A stretch of DNA of 64,000 nt from M0108 sp963841065 (GTDB lineage Bacteria > Pseudomonadota > Gammaproteobacteria > Chromatiales > Chromatiaceae). Where the stretch lies: positions 1 through 64,000 of the forward strand of contig CAWJBI010000044.1 of the NCBI GenBank assembly GCA_963841065.1, given 5' to 3'. A program made the translations under genes and the position numbers. This document shows, one piece after another, positions 29,454 to 40,404 of this stretch. Position 1 is the first letter of the stretch, and each line of letters begins with the position of its first letter. The notes below the pieces were generated by a model. That model searched no databases. It worked only from the letters and a program-made list of their open reading frames with translations, and was not told where the DNA came from.

Positions 29454-32400
29454 TTACAAACCCAATTCCCGCCACCGCGCCTCGATGCGTTTGAGGGAGA
29501 TGGGATAGGCAGTGCCAAGGCGTTGGGCGAAGAGGGAGATGCGTAGCTCCTCCAGCATCCAGCGAATCTCCTCCAGGCGGGGATCGCGGCGACCGGCGGC
29601 CCGGACGGCGGCGGTGCGTTCACGCCACTTTTCAATCAGGGGTGTCAGTTCCCGGAGATGCTGCTGGTCCTTGCCGGCGGCATGGAAAAGCTTGTCCAGG
29701 CGTTCCCGAGCGGCCTTCAGGTAGCGCGGGTAGTCCTTGAGGTGGGCATAAGGCACCGCCAAGAGGAAGCCGCGGTAGATCAAGCCATCGAGTTGGGCCT
29801 TGAGGTCGAGGACCGAGGGCATCCAGTTGCTCTGGGTGATGGCGGCCAGGCTCTGGCGGAGGGCCTGGTAGTCGTCGAGGATACGGCCGACGAGGGCCAT
29901 GACCTCCGTGCTGACCCGTGTCAGTTGGGACTTGCGGCTAGCGAGGCGGGCCTCGAAGCTGGCCCGGTCCCGGATGGTGGGGGCCTCCTCGTGGAAGGTC
30001 AGGTCGAAAATGAGGGCAAGGACCTCGTCCGCCAGATCCAGGGGCTTGGGCTGCGGGCTGGCCTGGCCCCGCGCCGCGCCGGGGGCACCGGCGATGACCG
30101 CTTCACCCGGCCGGCCTTGCCGCCCCGACCCCGCCGTCACCACTCCCGTTCCGCCCGCGGCCCCAGTTCCACCCGTGCCAGTACCCGCGGAACCAACCTC
30201 CACGTCCGGCACCTTGGCATACTGCAACCGCATCCGGTCCAGCCCGGGCAGATTCCGGCGCAACTGCCGCACCTCGGTACCCAGATTGAGCATCAGCAAA
30301 CGCCGCAGGCCGGCCCGCTGCGCCAGGTCCGCCCCCTCCCGCGAGTCCAGCACCCGCAGGGCGACGCTATCCCCTCGATCGACCAGGGCCGGATAGCCGC
30401 GCAGGCGGATACCGCCGCGGTCGAGATCCAGGCTCTCGGGCAAATCCCCGAAGTCCCAGCGGGTGATGCCGTCCCGCTCCAGGCCCTGGGAGGGGATCTG
30501 GGCGAAGGCCTGACGGCCGCTGCCGCCAAACTGGCGCTGGAGTCGCGGATAGTCATCCCCCACCGCCAGGCTGTGCCCCGCCTCATCCAGCAGGCGAAAC
30601 TTCATCCGCAAGTGCCCCGGTATCTCCGCCGGGTCCCAGGCATCCTCCGGCACCTGGATACCGGTCATGGCCCTGATCTCCTCACCCAGGGCCTGGATCA
30701 GGGGCCGGTCCGAGGGCTTGAGCCGGGCCGCCAGGCGCTCCGCCGTGTCGGGAATCGGGACCAGCAGCTTGCGCCAGGTCTTGGGCAGGCCCCGCAGCAG
30801 GGCACTGATCCGTTCCGCGAGCAGGCCGGGAACCAGCCACTCGCAACGGTCCGGCGAGACCTGATTGATCAGGGGCGCCGGCACCACCAGGGTGATGCCG
30901 TCGTCATCCTGGCCAGGGTCGAAACGGTACTCCAGCGGGCAGGGCCGTCGCCCCCACCTGGAAGTGGTCGGGGAAGGCCTGGGCCGTGACCACCGCCGCC
31001 TCATGGCGCATGGCATCCTCCAGGCGCAGATAGAGGAGCTTGGGGTCCTTGCGGCTCGCCTGGCGCAGCCAGCGCTCGAAGAGGGGGGCCGAGTAGATGC
31101 CAGCGGGCACCCGCTGTTCATAGAAGGCCTGGATGGCCTCCTCGTCCACCAGGATGTCGCGCCGCCGCGACTTGGCCTCCAGGTGCTGGATAGTGGCGAT
31201 GAGCTCCCGGTTGTGGCGCCAGAAGGGGGCACGGGTCTCGAAGTCACCCTCCGTCAGGGCGAAGCGGATGAAGATGGCGCGCGCCTCCGCCGGATTGATG
31301 GGGCCATAGTTGACGCGCCGCTTGGGGACGATCGTGATGCCGAAGAGGGTCAGCTTCTCATAGGCCGCCACCTGGCCCGAGCTGGCCTGCCAGTGGGGCT
31401 CCGAGTAGCTGCGCTGGATCAAGTGGCGACCGGCCTCCTCGATCCAGGCCGGCTGGACCCGGGCGACGATGCGCCCGTACTGGCGCGTCGTCTCGACCCG
31501 CTCCGCCGCCACGATCCACTTGGGCATCTTGTCATAGAGGCCCGAACTGGGGTGGATCATGAAGCGGCTGTTGCGCGCCCCCTGGTACTCCCGCCCCTCG
31601 TCCTTAAAGCCGATGTGACCCAAGAGGCCCGGCAGCAGGGCCTGATGGATGGCCTCGTAGCTCGCCGGCTGCTCGTTGACCTTAAAGCCCAGTTCCGCCA
31701 TCTGGGCATGCAACTGGATGTGCACGTCGCGCCACTCCAGAACCCGGTTCCAGGACAGGAAATGGCGCTGGCACAGCTTGCGGAACTTGTTCCGGGTCAG
31801 GTGTGGGCGCTCGCCCTCCAGGAACCGCCAGAGGTTGAGGAAGGCGAGAAAGTCCGAATCCTCATGATTGAAGGTGGCGTGAATCTCGTCGGCGGCCTGA
31901 CGCTGCTCCAAGGGCCGTTCCCGCGGGTCCTGAACGCTCAGGGCGGCCACGATCACCAGCATCTCCGTCAGGCAGCCCAGTTCCGCCGAGGCCAGCAACA
32001 TGCGGCCGATGCGCGGGTCCAGGGGCAGGCGGGCCAGATGCTGGCCCAGGGGCGTGAGCTGCCCCTGGCCATCCAGGGCCGCCAGTTCCTCCAGGGTGCG
32101 ATAGCCATCGGCAACAAGCCGGCCATCCGGCGGGTCCACGAAGGGGAAGGACTCGATCTCGCCAAACCCCAGCAGCTTCATCCGCAGGATGACGGCGGCC
32201 AGGTTGGCGCGATGGATCTCGGGCTCGGTGAACTCCGTCCGCGACTCGAAATTATCCTGGGTATAAAGACGGATACAGATACCCGCGGCCACCCGACCGC
32301 AGCGCCCCCGCCGCTGGTTGGCGGAGGCCTGGGAGACACGCTCCACCGGCAGACGCTGGACCTTGCTGCGATGACTGTAACGGCTGATCCGGGCAAAGCC

Positions 32401-33507
32401 AGGGTCGATGACGTAATGGATGCCGGGCACCGTCAGGGAGGTCTCGGCGACATTGGTCGCCAGTACCACCCGCCGGGTGCCATGGGCCTGGAAGATCCGC
32501 GCCTGCTCCGCCGGACTCTGGCGGGCATAGAGGGGCAGGATCTCGGTCGAGGGCGGATGATGCTTGCGCAGGGTCTCGGCGGTCTCGCGGATCTCCCGCT
32601 CGCCGGAGAGAAAGACCAGGACATCGCCCCGCCCCTCCCGGGCCAGTTCGTCCACCGCCTGGGAAATGGCGACCTGCATCTCGTCGTCGCGCTCGCCCGC
32701 GTTCTCCTCCTCCGGGGGGCGATAGCGCACCTCCACCGGATAGGTGCGCCCGCTGATCTCCAGGATGGGCGCCGGCCGGCCCTCGGCGTCCGCGAAATGG
32801 GTGGCAAACCGCTGGGGATCGATGGTGGCGGAGGTGACGATGACCTTGAGGTCCGGCCGCCGCGGCAGCAGGCCACGCAGATAGCCGAGCAGAAAGTCGA
32901 TATTGAGGCCCCGCTCGTGGGCCTCGTCAATGATGAGGGTGTCGTATTCATGCAGCGAGCGATCCTGCTGCAACTCCGCCAGCAGGATACCGTCCGTCAT
33001 CAGCTTGATGCAGGTCTCGGGCCGCACCCGGTCATGAAAGCGCACCTTGTAGCCCACCAATCCGCCGGTCTCCCCGCCCAGTTCCTGGGCCACCCGGCTC
33101 GCCAGGGTGCGCGCCGCGATGCGCCGCGGCTGGGTGTGGCCGATCCGCCCGGCCAGGCCCCGCCCCAGCTTCAGGCAGATCTTTGGTAACTGGGTGGACT
33201 TGCCCGAGCCCGTCTCGCCGCACAGGATCACCACCTGATGGCGGGCGATGAGCGCCGCCACCTCCTCCCGGCGCTCGCTGACGGGTAACTCGGGGGGAAA
33301 CTGGATCTCCGGCACTTGCGCCCGCCGCCGCTCTAGGACGGACCGGGATGCCTCGATCTCCCGCCACAGGCCTGCCAACCCTTCATCGATGGGCTGACCC
33401 CGATCCAGGCGCTGTCGCAAACCCCGCAAACGACGGCGCAGGCCAGGACGGTCGGCCAGGAGGCAGGCATCCAGATCGGTGGGGTTCGGGAGGTTGGAGT
33501 GGGTCAT
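29454..33507 (-). CDS. hrpA: ATP-dependent RNA helicase HrpA (frame break)
   Basis: A DEAH-box helicase of about 1,350 residues. In order: Walker A CGETGSGKSTQLPKICL, DEAH in IIDEAHERGLNIDFLLG, SAT in VTSATIDPQRF, RecA domain 2 with QRRGRCGRVAAGICIRLY, the HA2/OB region, and the HrpA-specific C-terminal domain that ends in SLKRIEARWRELGL. The frame changes near 30945. An unusual Gly/Thr/Ala-rich insert (GSAGTGTGGTGAAGGTG and following, about 30070-30200) lies in the C-terminal domain. HrpA acts on mRNA and stalled ribosomes in E. coli. The start MTHSNLPNPTDLD fits better than the upstream Met. Confidence 0.92.
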
Positions 33508-33753
33508 GTGGTGTATCAGCACCCATCGGACCCAAGCCACTCAGACGCCGAGCCTGATACTGAGCGTTCTTCATCGAGATTGCTGGAAGTGCGCATAAGC
33601 TGCCTCCTCCATCTTGAGGCAATGGTCTTACCCGGACGCCGTATAAACAGCGACATACACAGTACCCCTTAAGGAGACACTGATTTATTCAAACCATATT
33701 GATCGCACGTGATATAATCATTGCCATCTTCTCTTCGACCACGAAATAGCTCC

Positions 33754-33891
33754 ATGCCTAAGCAGATCTCCTTCGCCCAAGCCGAGTATGACGCCAAGCG
33801 CAAGACGACCCGCCGGGACCGTTTCCTGACGGAGATGGAGATCGTGGTACCCTGGTCGCGGCTGCTGGAACAGTTGCGTCCTCATTATTAT
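33754..33891 (+). pseudogene. IS5-family transposase, N-terminal part
   Basis: The frame begins MPKQISFAQAEYDAKRKTTR and continues RDRFLTEMEIVVPWSRLLEQ, typical of the IS5 transposase N-terminal dimerisation region. It ends in LRPHYY, exactly where the second half (YPEAGKGPGRPP) resumes at 34551. The codons after 33891 belong to the inserted IS200-type element. Confidence 0.85.
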
Positions 33892-34550
33892 GATGGGAAA
33901 ACCCCCGGCTCTGCCGGGGAGACAGTAGCAGTTTGACAGATACGGGCGTCCATCAAGGACACTCCACCGTTGTGAGCCGCCCAGCAAACAACTGAGGAGG
34001 AACCCTGATGGACGAAGCCGAGAGCCTAAGCCACTCCAAATGGGAGTGCAAATACCACGTGGTCTTTATCCCCAAGTGCCGTCGCAAGACCTTGTACGAG
34101 CAGTTACGCCCCCATTTGGGCGAAGTGTTCCGCAAGTTAGCCGCCCAGAAGGAGAGTTTGGTGCTGGAAGGCCATCTGATGGCCGACCATGTCCACATGT
34201 TGATCGCGATTCCACCGAAATATGCCGTATCGCAAGTGGTTGGTTTCATCAAGGGCAAGAGTGCCATCCATCTTGCCCGCGTGTATGGTGAACGCCGCCG
34301 CAACTTTGTGGGCATGAATTTTTGGGCGCGGGGCTACTTCGTTTCCACCGTCGGTCGGGATGAGACGGTGATCCGGGCATACATCCGCCACCAAGAGCAA
34401 GAAGATCAGCGACTCGTTCAGCTCAAACTTTGGGACTGATCGGCCACCGACTGGTGGCCCAAGAACGGCGGGGCCGCGTTAGCGCCCCCGCCTAGCCGCC
34501 TCTGGCGGCTCACAATCAAAAGCCCCCGGCTCTGCCGGGGGATGCGTTAC
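33892..34550 (+). mobile_element. IS200/IS605-family element (tnpA only)
   Basis: About 660 bases inserted inside the IS5 transposase. Near each end lies the same hairpin (stem CCCCGGC/GCCGGGG with loop TCT) at 33903-33919 and 34524-34540, as expected for single-strand recognition by TnpA. The host reading frame rejoins as LRPHYY-PEAGKGPG with at most a shared TAT, in keeping with insertion without target duplication. There is no tnpB/orfB gene, so it is an IS200-type element. The exact ends are uncertain by a few bases. Confidence 0.82.
34008..34439 (+). CDS. tnpA: IS200-family Y1 HUH transposase TnpA
   Basis: The 143-residue protein contains the metal-binding HUH motif in HLMADHVHMLIAIPP and a candidate nucleophilic tyrosine in VIRAYIRHQEQED. 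The N-terminus KWECKYHVVFIPKCRRK is the conserved start of TnpA. It catalyses single-strand peel-and-paste transposition as a dimer. GAGGAGGAA lies about 7 bases upstream of the ATG. Length is normal and the gene is intact. Confidence 0.93.
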   Translation: MDEAESLSHSKWECKYHVVFIPKCRRKTLYEQLRPHLGEVFRKLAAQKESLVLEGHLMADHVHMLIAIPPKYAVSQVVGFIKGKSAIHLARVYGERRRNFVGMNFWARGYFVSTVGRDETVIRAYIRHQEQEDQRLVQLKLWD

Positions 34551-35420
34551 TATCCCGAGGCGGGCAAAGGACCTGGTCGGCCTCCCATCGGCTTGGAGCT
34601 GATGTTGCGTCTCTATTTCTTGCAGCAATGGTTTGGTCTGGCTGATGAGGCCCTGGAAGATGCCGTCTACGATAGCCAGGCGTTTCGGGGCTTGCTGGGC
34701 CTGGATCTGGGCCGCGCAGCGGTGCCGGATGCCACCACCCTGCTCAAGTTTCGCCATTTGCTGGAAACGGCGGGCCTGACCAAGACGATCTTTGAGACCA
34801 TCAACCAGCTGTTGCGTGAGCGCCGCCTGTTGATGAACAAGGGCACCTTGGTGGATGCCACCTTCATCGCGGCGCCATCCTCGACTAAGAACCAAGACCA
34901 CGCCCGCGATGCCGAGATGGGTCATACCCATAAGGGCCAGCAATACTACTTTGGCGCCAAGGCTCACATCGGGGTCGACGCCGCATCCGGGTTGGTGCAT
35001 AGCGTCACCACCACGGCCGCCAACGTGGCGGATATCACCGCGACGGGCAACCTGCTGCACGGTGAGGAGGTGGCGGTGTTTGCCGATGCCGGCTATACCG
35101 GCGCCGAGAAGCGCGCGGAGCTCAAGTACCGGCAGGTGAAATGGTACATCGCCGCCCAGCGCGGCCAGGTGGCCGCCTTGCCGGCAGGCGAGGTAAAAGA
35201 CCTGACCCAGCGGATCGAGCGGATCAAAGCGCACACCCGCAGCCGGGTCGAGCACGTCTTTCACCTCATCAAGGACCGCTTTCACCATCGCCAACTGCGC
35301 TACCAGGCACTGAAGAAAAACGGTGCCCAGCATGAGGTGCTCTTCGCCCTGGCGAATTTGATCATCGCCAAAAAGGCCTTACTGGCCGCCTGCGGGATCA
35401 CTGCGCCCAAAAGGGGGTAG
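34551..35420 (+). pseudogene. IS5-family transposase, C-terminal part
   Basis: The frame continues YPEAGKGPGRPPIGLELMLR and carries all three DDE positions: D in LVDATFIAAP, D in FADAGYTGAEKR and E in SRVEHVFHLIKDRF. It ends KALLAACGITAPKRG. An ATG at 34542 allows an open frame, but the true N-terminus lies beyond the IS200-type insertion. Apart from that insertion the protein seems intact. Confidence 0.85.
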
Positions 35421-35535
35421 AGGACCACCTGAGCCAGCCCCCCCCTGTGTCAGGATAGATGTCGCTGTCAATGGCCACCAGAACTGAACCAGTTTCGGCC
35501 ACGAAAATTGACCCACCCAGAGTTCCGGATCAGCG

Positions 35536-36282
35536 TCAGTTAGCGATTTTCTGCTTCAGTCGATAGCTTTCTCCTCCGAGCATAAAGACGTGCGAGTGAT
35601 GGATGAGACGGTCGACGATGGGCACGGCGACGTTCTCGTCGCGGAAGAACTCCCCCCAGTTGGTGAAGTCCTTGTTGGTGGTGAGGATCACCGAGCGGTA
35701 TTCGTAGAGACCGTTGATGAGCTGGAAGAAGTTGTAGAGGCCCTGGCGGTTCATCGGCAGATAGCCCAACTCGTCGATGATCAGCAGATCGAACTTGAGC
35801 AGGCAGGCGATCTTCTTCTTCAGCTCCCCGCGCAGTTCAGCCAGTTCGAGGGTTTCCACCAGTGCCAGCGCCGTGGTGAAGAGCACCTTGTAGCCGGTCT
35901 CCAGAGCTTTCAGACCGATGCCGACGGCCAGATGGGTCTTGCCCACGCCGGGCGGTCCGATGAACACCAGATTGGCGCGCTCCTCGAGAAAGCGGAAGTC
36001 CAGCAACTGGCTGACCTGGCGTTTGGTGATGGTAGTCTGGTGGCGGTAATCGAACTCCTCCAGGCGCTTGATCACGGGGAAGCCGGCCTTGCGTAGGTTC
36101 GCGGCCAAGCGGTTGGTCTCACGCCCCTGCAGTTCCAGGTCGACGAGTTGCTCCACCAGCTCCAAATACGACAGGGCATTGGCCTCGGCGGCGCCGAGCA
36201 GCGCGGCCAGGCCATGGGCCAGATGGCCGCAGTTGAGGACACGGTACTTGTGCGCGACGGCATCAAGGGTGGTCATGGTCAT
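35536..36282 (-). CDS. istB: IS21 helper ATPase
   Basis: IstB is the AAA+ ATPase that selects target DNA and activates the IstA transposase. Walker A is GPPGVGKTHLAVGIG, Walker B LLIIDELGYLPM, and sensor/box VII regions follow (SVILTTNKDF; VDRLIHHSHV). The start MTMTTLDAVAHKY at 36282 overlaps the istA stop region by 20 bases; the frame is open ten codons upstream. About 248 residues, normal and intact. Confidence 0.93.
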   Translation of the reverse strand: MTMTTLDAVAHKYRVLNCGHLAHGLAALLGAAEANALSYLELVEQLVDLELQGRETNRLAANLRKAGFPVIKRLEEFDYRHQTTITKRQVSQLLDFRFLEERANLVFIGPPGVGKTHLAVGIGLKALETGYKVLFTTALALVETLELAELRGELKKKIACLLKFDLLIIDELGYLPMNRQGLYNFFQLINGLYEYRSVILTTNKDFTNWGEFFRDENVAVPIVDRLIHHSHVFMLGGESYRLKQKIAN

Positions 36283-37789
36283 GAGCGCCCTCCGGAGCGT
36301 TCTGAGCGGCAATAGCGGCGTAGCGTGCGAGCGGCGAGGATGCCCCGGTGTCCGACGCTACGCTCGGCGGCGGTGCGCCGCAGCGCTCGGGATGCGTGCT
36401 GTAGGCTTCCAGGTAGGCGCGCAGCCGGGTGTAGCTCATGGCGGGTTTGTCGCATAGCGCGGCGACGAGGGCTGGATCCAGCGTTGGATAGCCGCCGAGG
36501 AGCCGTTTGACGCCCTGCAGTTGGTCTTTGTAGATCTTCGGCTCGGTGGCCTTGATCAGGGCGCACAGACGCGGTCCGGACGTCGCGCCCAAGCGCTGCG
36601 CGATGGCCGCCTCCAGGTCGGCGATGGCCACGGCGGGATCGCGGTAATGGTGGGTGTTTTTGACGATCGCGCCCTTGCCGGGAGCCAGCCCATGGCGGGC
36701 GATGACCGCGCCGCTGCCGGGGTCGCTGATCACCAACTGCCCGTCGGTCTCCACGACGCCGACCCGGCTGCGCTGATAGGCCAGGGGGACGGAGTACTTG
36801 TTGGCCTGCCAGGCGATCAGACCGGTCTTGTCGGCGTGCCGGGTGAGGGGTGCCTCGCCGGAGAGCTCCGGCACGCCGGGCGGGCTCAGGTAGGCCGCCA
36901 TGTGCGGCTGCTCCGCGCGCCTATAGCGCTCGCGCGGCGCCTCCCCGGTGGTGGCATGGGTCCGGGCATTGGCCGTCTCCGCGAGCCATCGCTGCAGGTG
37001 GGCCACGACGTCCGCCCAACCCGCGAAGGTCTCGCCGTAGAGCCCATTGGACTTGACGTACTTCACCCCGGCTTCGACCTTACCCTTGCTCTCGGGGTCG
37101 TAGCCACGGCAAGCCCGGATTGTAAAACCCGCGGTCGCCGCATAGCGGGCGAAGCGTTCGTTGAGCGCCAGCTCGCGGCACTGCTCGTCGATCACCACCA
37201 GACGGGTTTGGTCGTAGACGCATTCGCGCGGACGCCCGCCGAACGCGCGGAAGGCCGCATCGTGCATCCGGATCAGCTCGGCGGTGTTGATCGGCCGGGC
37301 ACTGGCCGCCACGTACAGCAGCCGCGAGTAGGACAGGACAAAGACCATCAGATACACCGTGGTCGCGACCCCGCCGATCATCACCCCGCGCAGCTCCCCG
37401 CCATCGACCTGGCATTGCACGCCGGGCGCCATGTCCAGCACCGGTTCGTAGTAGCGCTCCTGCTTGAGCGTCACCGTTGCCTGCAGCTCGCGGAGGTAGC
37501 GCCGCACCATGCGCGCCGAGACCGCCAACTCCCCGTGGGCCTCGCACAGCTTGCGCAGCACCTTCACCGCACTCAAGCGTGGATAGGTCTCCAGCAGGTG
37601 CACGAGGTACCCGCGATGCCCATCCAGACGCCGCTCCCGGCGCTGCCCCTCCCGATACGCCGTGAGCTCCTCGGCACTCATCCGCAGGTACTTGCGCACC
37701 GTATTGCGCGAAATCTTCAGCTCCGCCGCGATCGCCCGCAGCGAGCTCCCCCGCCCTTCGTCGTACATGGCTTTGATCTTGTGAATCAT
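36263..37789 (-). CDS. istA: IS21 transposase
   Basis: IstA is about 508 residues. It has an N-terminal helix-turn-helix (IKAMYDEGRGSSLRAIAAEL through SRNTVRKYL) and the DDE integrase core with QVDGGELRGVM, VYDQTRLVV and a Glu in YDPESKGKVEAGVKYVK. MIHKIKAMYD was chosen as start; an ATG five codons upstream is possible. It precedes istB with a short overlap, as usual. Confidence 0.93.
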   Translation of the reverse strand: MIHKIKAMYDEGRGSSLRAIAAELKISRNTVRKYLRMSAEELTAYREGQRRERRLDGHRGYLVHLLETYPRLSAVKVLRKLCEAHGELAVSARMVRRYLRELQATVTLKQERYYEPVLDMAPGVQCQVDGGELRGVMIGGVATTVYLMVFVLSYSRLLYVAASARPINTAELIRMHDAAFRAFGGRPRECVYDQTRLVVIDEQCRELALNERFARYAATAGFTIRACRGYDPESKGKVEAGVKYVKSNGLYGETFAGWADVVAHLQRWLAETANARTHATTGEAPRERYRRAEQPHMAAYLSPPGVPELSGEAPLTRHADKTGLIAWQANKYSVPLAYQRSRVGVVETDGQLVISDPGSGAVIARHGLAPGKGAIVKNTHHYRDPAVAIADLEAAIAQRLGATSGPRLCALIKATEPKIYKDQLQGVKRLLGGYPTLDPALVAALCDKPAMSYTRLRAYLEAYSTHPERCGAPPPSVASDTGASSPLARYAAIAAQNAPEGAHDHDHP

Positions 37790-37983
37790 GACCCACTCCT
37801 GCACTTACACCCCCGACCGGCAAAAAAACCGCACAGTCTGAGGCTGCACACCTTAAAAAACACACTCCGGGATGGATTAAAAGGTGTGGCCGTTAGTGGG
37901 TCAGTTTAGATGGCAAGTAACAGTCGCCTCCTCTTTGAGGAGGCGACATCTATCCTGACACAGGGGGGTCATACGCGTTGAGA

Positions 37984-38676
37984 TCAATCCCGGTCGGGGG
38001 CGAGGTGCCGCCGGTTGCCGCCGATGCCCGCCAGGCAAAGGACGGTGGTGCGGAGCATATAACCAGCGACAGTCCACCAAGAGTTAAAGATGCGGGATTT
38101 ACCGTCGTAACGATCCCGCATGGTCACCGGTACCTCGCGAATGCGCAGACCCTGGCGGCGCAGGATCAGGAGGACGCCCACATCCTGATAGTCGAGCAGG
38201 GTGGCGTCGGGGCGGATGAGGCGATCCATGGCGGCCCGATTGTAGGCCCGGAAAGCCGGAGGTCAGGTCCTCCAGCGGCAATCCCGGTGATTCCGCGGAA
38301 ATAGCGCCAGGCCATGCCGACGCGCGCGACTCACCCGCAGGGGACAGGCGCCGATGACCACGTCCGCCTCGCCGGCCAACAGGGGCGCGATCAGGTCCTG
38401 GATATCGGCGGGATCGTGCTGGCCGTCGGCATCCAGGGTGATGGCCAGGTCCCAGCCCTGGCGATAGGCGTACCGGAGCCCGGTCTGCATGGCCCCCCAG
38501 GCCCCGAGATGCAAGGGCAATCGCAGCACCAGGGCCCCCGCCGCCGCCGCGATCGCCACCGTGTCGTCCTGGCTGCCATCGTCGATGACGACGATGGGCG
38601 CCTGGTAGAGGCGGCGGGCCTCGGTGATGACCTGGGCGATGGAATGGGCCTCGTCGCGGGCGGGGATGAGGATCAC
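37984..38676 (-). CDS. Family 2 glycosyltransferase, DPM1-like (frame breaks)
   Basis: The product resembles polyprenyl-phosphate hexose synthases. It contains VILIPARDEAHSIAQVI, VVIDDGSQDDTVAIA and the metal/donor motif TLDADGQHDP, then (next frame) RVGMAWRYFRGITG, LEDLTSGFRAYNR and MDRLIRPDATLLDYQDVG. At least two single-base changes are needed, near 38330 and near 38255, where one extra C breaks GFRAYN. It begins with GTG at 38676, giving a short N-terminus. It ends 16 bases from the large inverted repeat. Whether decayed or mis-sequenced is unclear. Confidence 0.72.
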
Positions 38677-38742
38677 GGGGCGCCACCCTTGGCCCCGGCT
38701 GACCCAAGCCCTAACGCCGCTCTCAAGACGACCTCCCGGCGA

Positions 38743-39765
<1,023 letters not shown>

Positions 39766-39911
39766 GGGATTAACCTGAGTTGGTACCGGCCCTTGGCCGG
39801 ATTGATTGTTCTGAACCGAATATTCGAAAAGAAGGCCTCGGGATGCCCGGGTCGGAGGCTTGAGGGGCCAAATGGGCGGGGGTGCCTGCCCTCTCGGCCC
39901 GCGATACCGGC

Positions 39912-40403
39912 CTAGAGGGTGAGCCCCTTCTCGCCGCGGGCGATGCCGGTGGGTCCGGAACGCACCACCTCCACCACCAGGCCCTCGGGCACGGCCTGGA
40001 TGAAGGCATCGAGCTTCTGGGAGGTGCCGGTCAGCTCCACCACATAGCTGGTTTCGGTAACATCAATGATTTTGGCGCGGAAGATATCCGTCAGACGCTT
40101 GAGTTCCTCGCGCCCCTCCTTTACCGCCCGCACCTTGATGAGCATCATCTCGCGCTCGATATGCCGGCCCTCGGTGAGGTCGAGGAGCTTGACGGTATCG
40201 ACCAGCTTGTTGAGCTGCTTTTTGATCTGCTCGATGATCTCCTCGCTGCCGGTGGTGACCAGGGTCATGCGCGACAGGGTGGGATCATCCGTGGGGGCCA
40301 CGGTCAGGGACTCGATGTTGTAGCCGCGGGCGGAGAAGAGCCCGGAAACCCGGGACAGAGCGCCGGCCTCGTTTTCCAGCAGGACGGAAATAATGTGTCT
40401 CAT
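39912..40403 (-). CDS. ilvN: Acetolactate synthase small (regulatory) subunit
   Basis: A 163-residue ACT-domain protein starting MRHIISVLLENEAGALSRVS, with GLFSARGYNIESLTVAPTDD, the valine-binding ACT fold, and the IlvN/IlvH C-terminal domain. It stimulates the catalytic subunit and confers feedback control by branched-chain amino acids. The ATG comes one base after the ilvB stop, so the two are coupled. Confidence 0.95.
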   Translation of the reverse strand: MRHIISVLLENEAGALSRVSGLFSARGYNIESLTVAPTDDPTLSRMTLVTTGSEEIIEQIKKQLNKLVDTVKLLDLTEGRHIEREMMLIKVRAVKEGREELKRLTDIFRAKIIDVTETSYVVELTGTSQKLDAFIQAVPEGLVVEVVRSGPTGIARGEKGLTL

Positions 40404-40404
40404 G

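Larger units (their letters stand above)
33673..35437 (+). mobile_element. IS5-family insertion sequence, interrupted and lacking a visible right end
   Basis: The left end starts at about 33673 (GGAGACACTGATTTATTCA), followed 60 bases later by the transposase ATG. The transposase is split by an IS200-type element. After its stop at 35420 I find no inverted copy of the left end before the poly-C hairpin at 35438, so the right end seems lost. The left boundary is an estimate from the terminal sequence. Confidence 0.65.
35466..37922 (-). mobile_element. IS21-family insertion sequence
   Basis: A 2,457-base element with ends TGTCAATGGCC (35466) and, on the complement, TGTTACTTGCC (37922), so it has the 5'-TG...CA-3' boundaries of IS21. 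Both ends carry related subterminal repeats (TGACCCAC on the left, CTGACCCACT on the right, in inverted orientation). A 5-base target duplication GTCGC flanks it (35461-35465 and 37923-37927). It contains intact istA and istB. Confidence 0.9.
35440..37968. repeat. Perfect 32-bp-stem inverted repeat split by IS21
   Basis: With the IS21 element and one copy of the 5-base duplication GTCGC removed, the flanks join into a perfect stem-loop. The left arm is 35440-35465 plus 37928-37933 (six C, TGTGTCAGGATAGAT, GTCGC, CTCCTC), the loop is TTT, and the right arm is 37937-37968. The 32-bp arms match completely. It lies between the IS5 transposase and the glycosyltransferase stop. It may be two element ends joined head to head, a strong bidirectional terminator or an unknown mobile-element end. 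Confidence 0.85.

Noticed and set aside
33892..34550. IS605 element with TnpB and guide RNA
   Set aside because: Only tnpA is present; no TnpB frame on either strand in the element.
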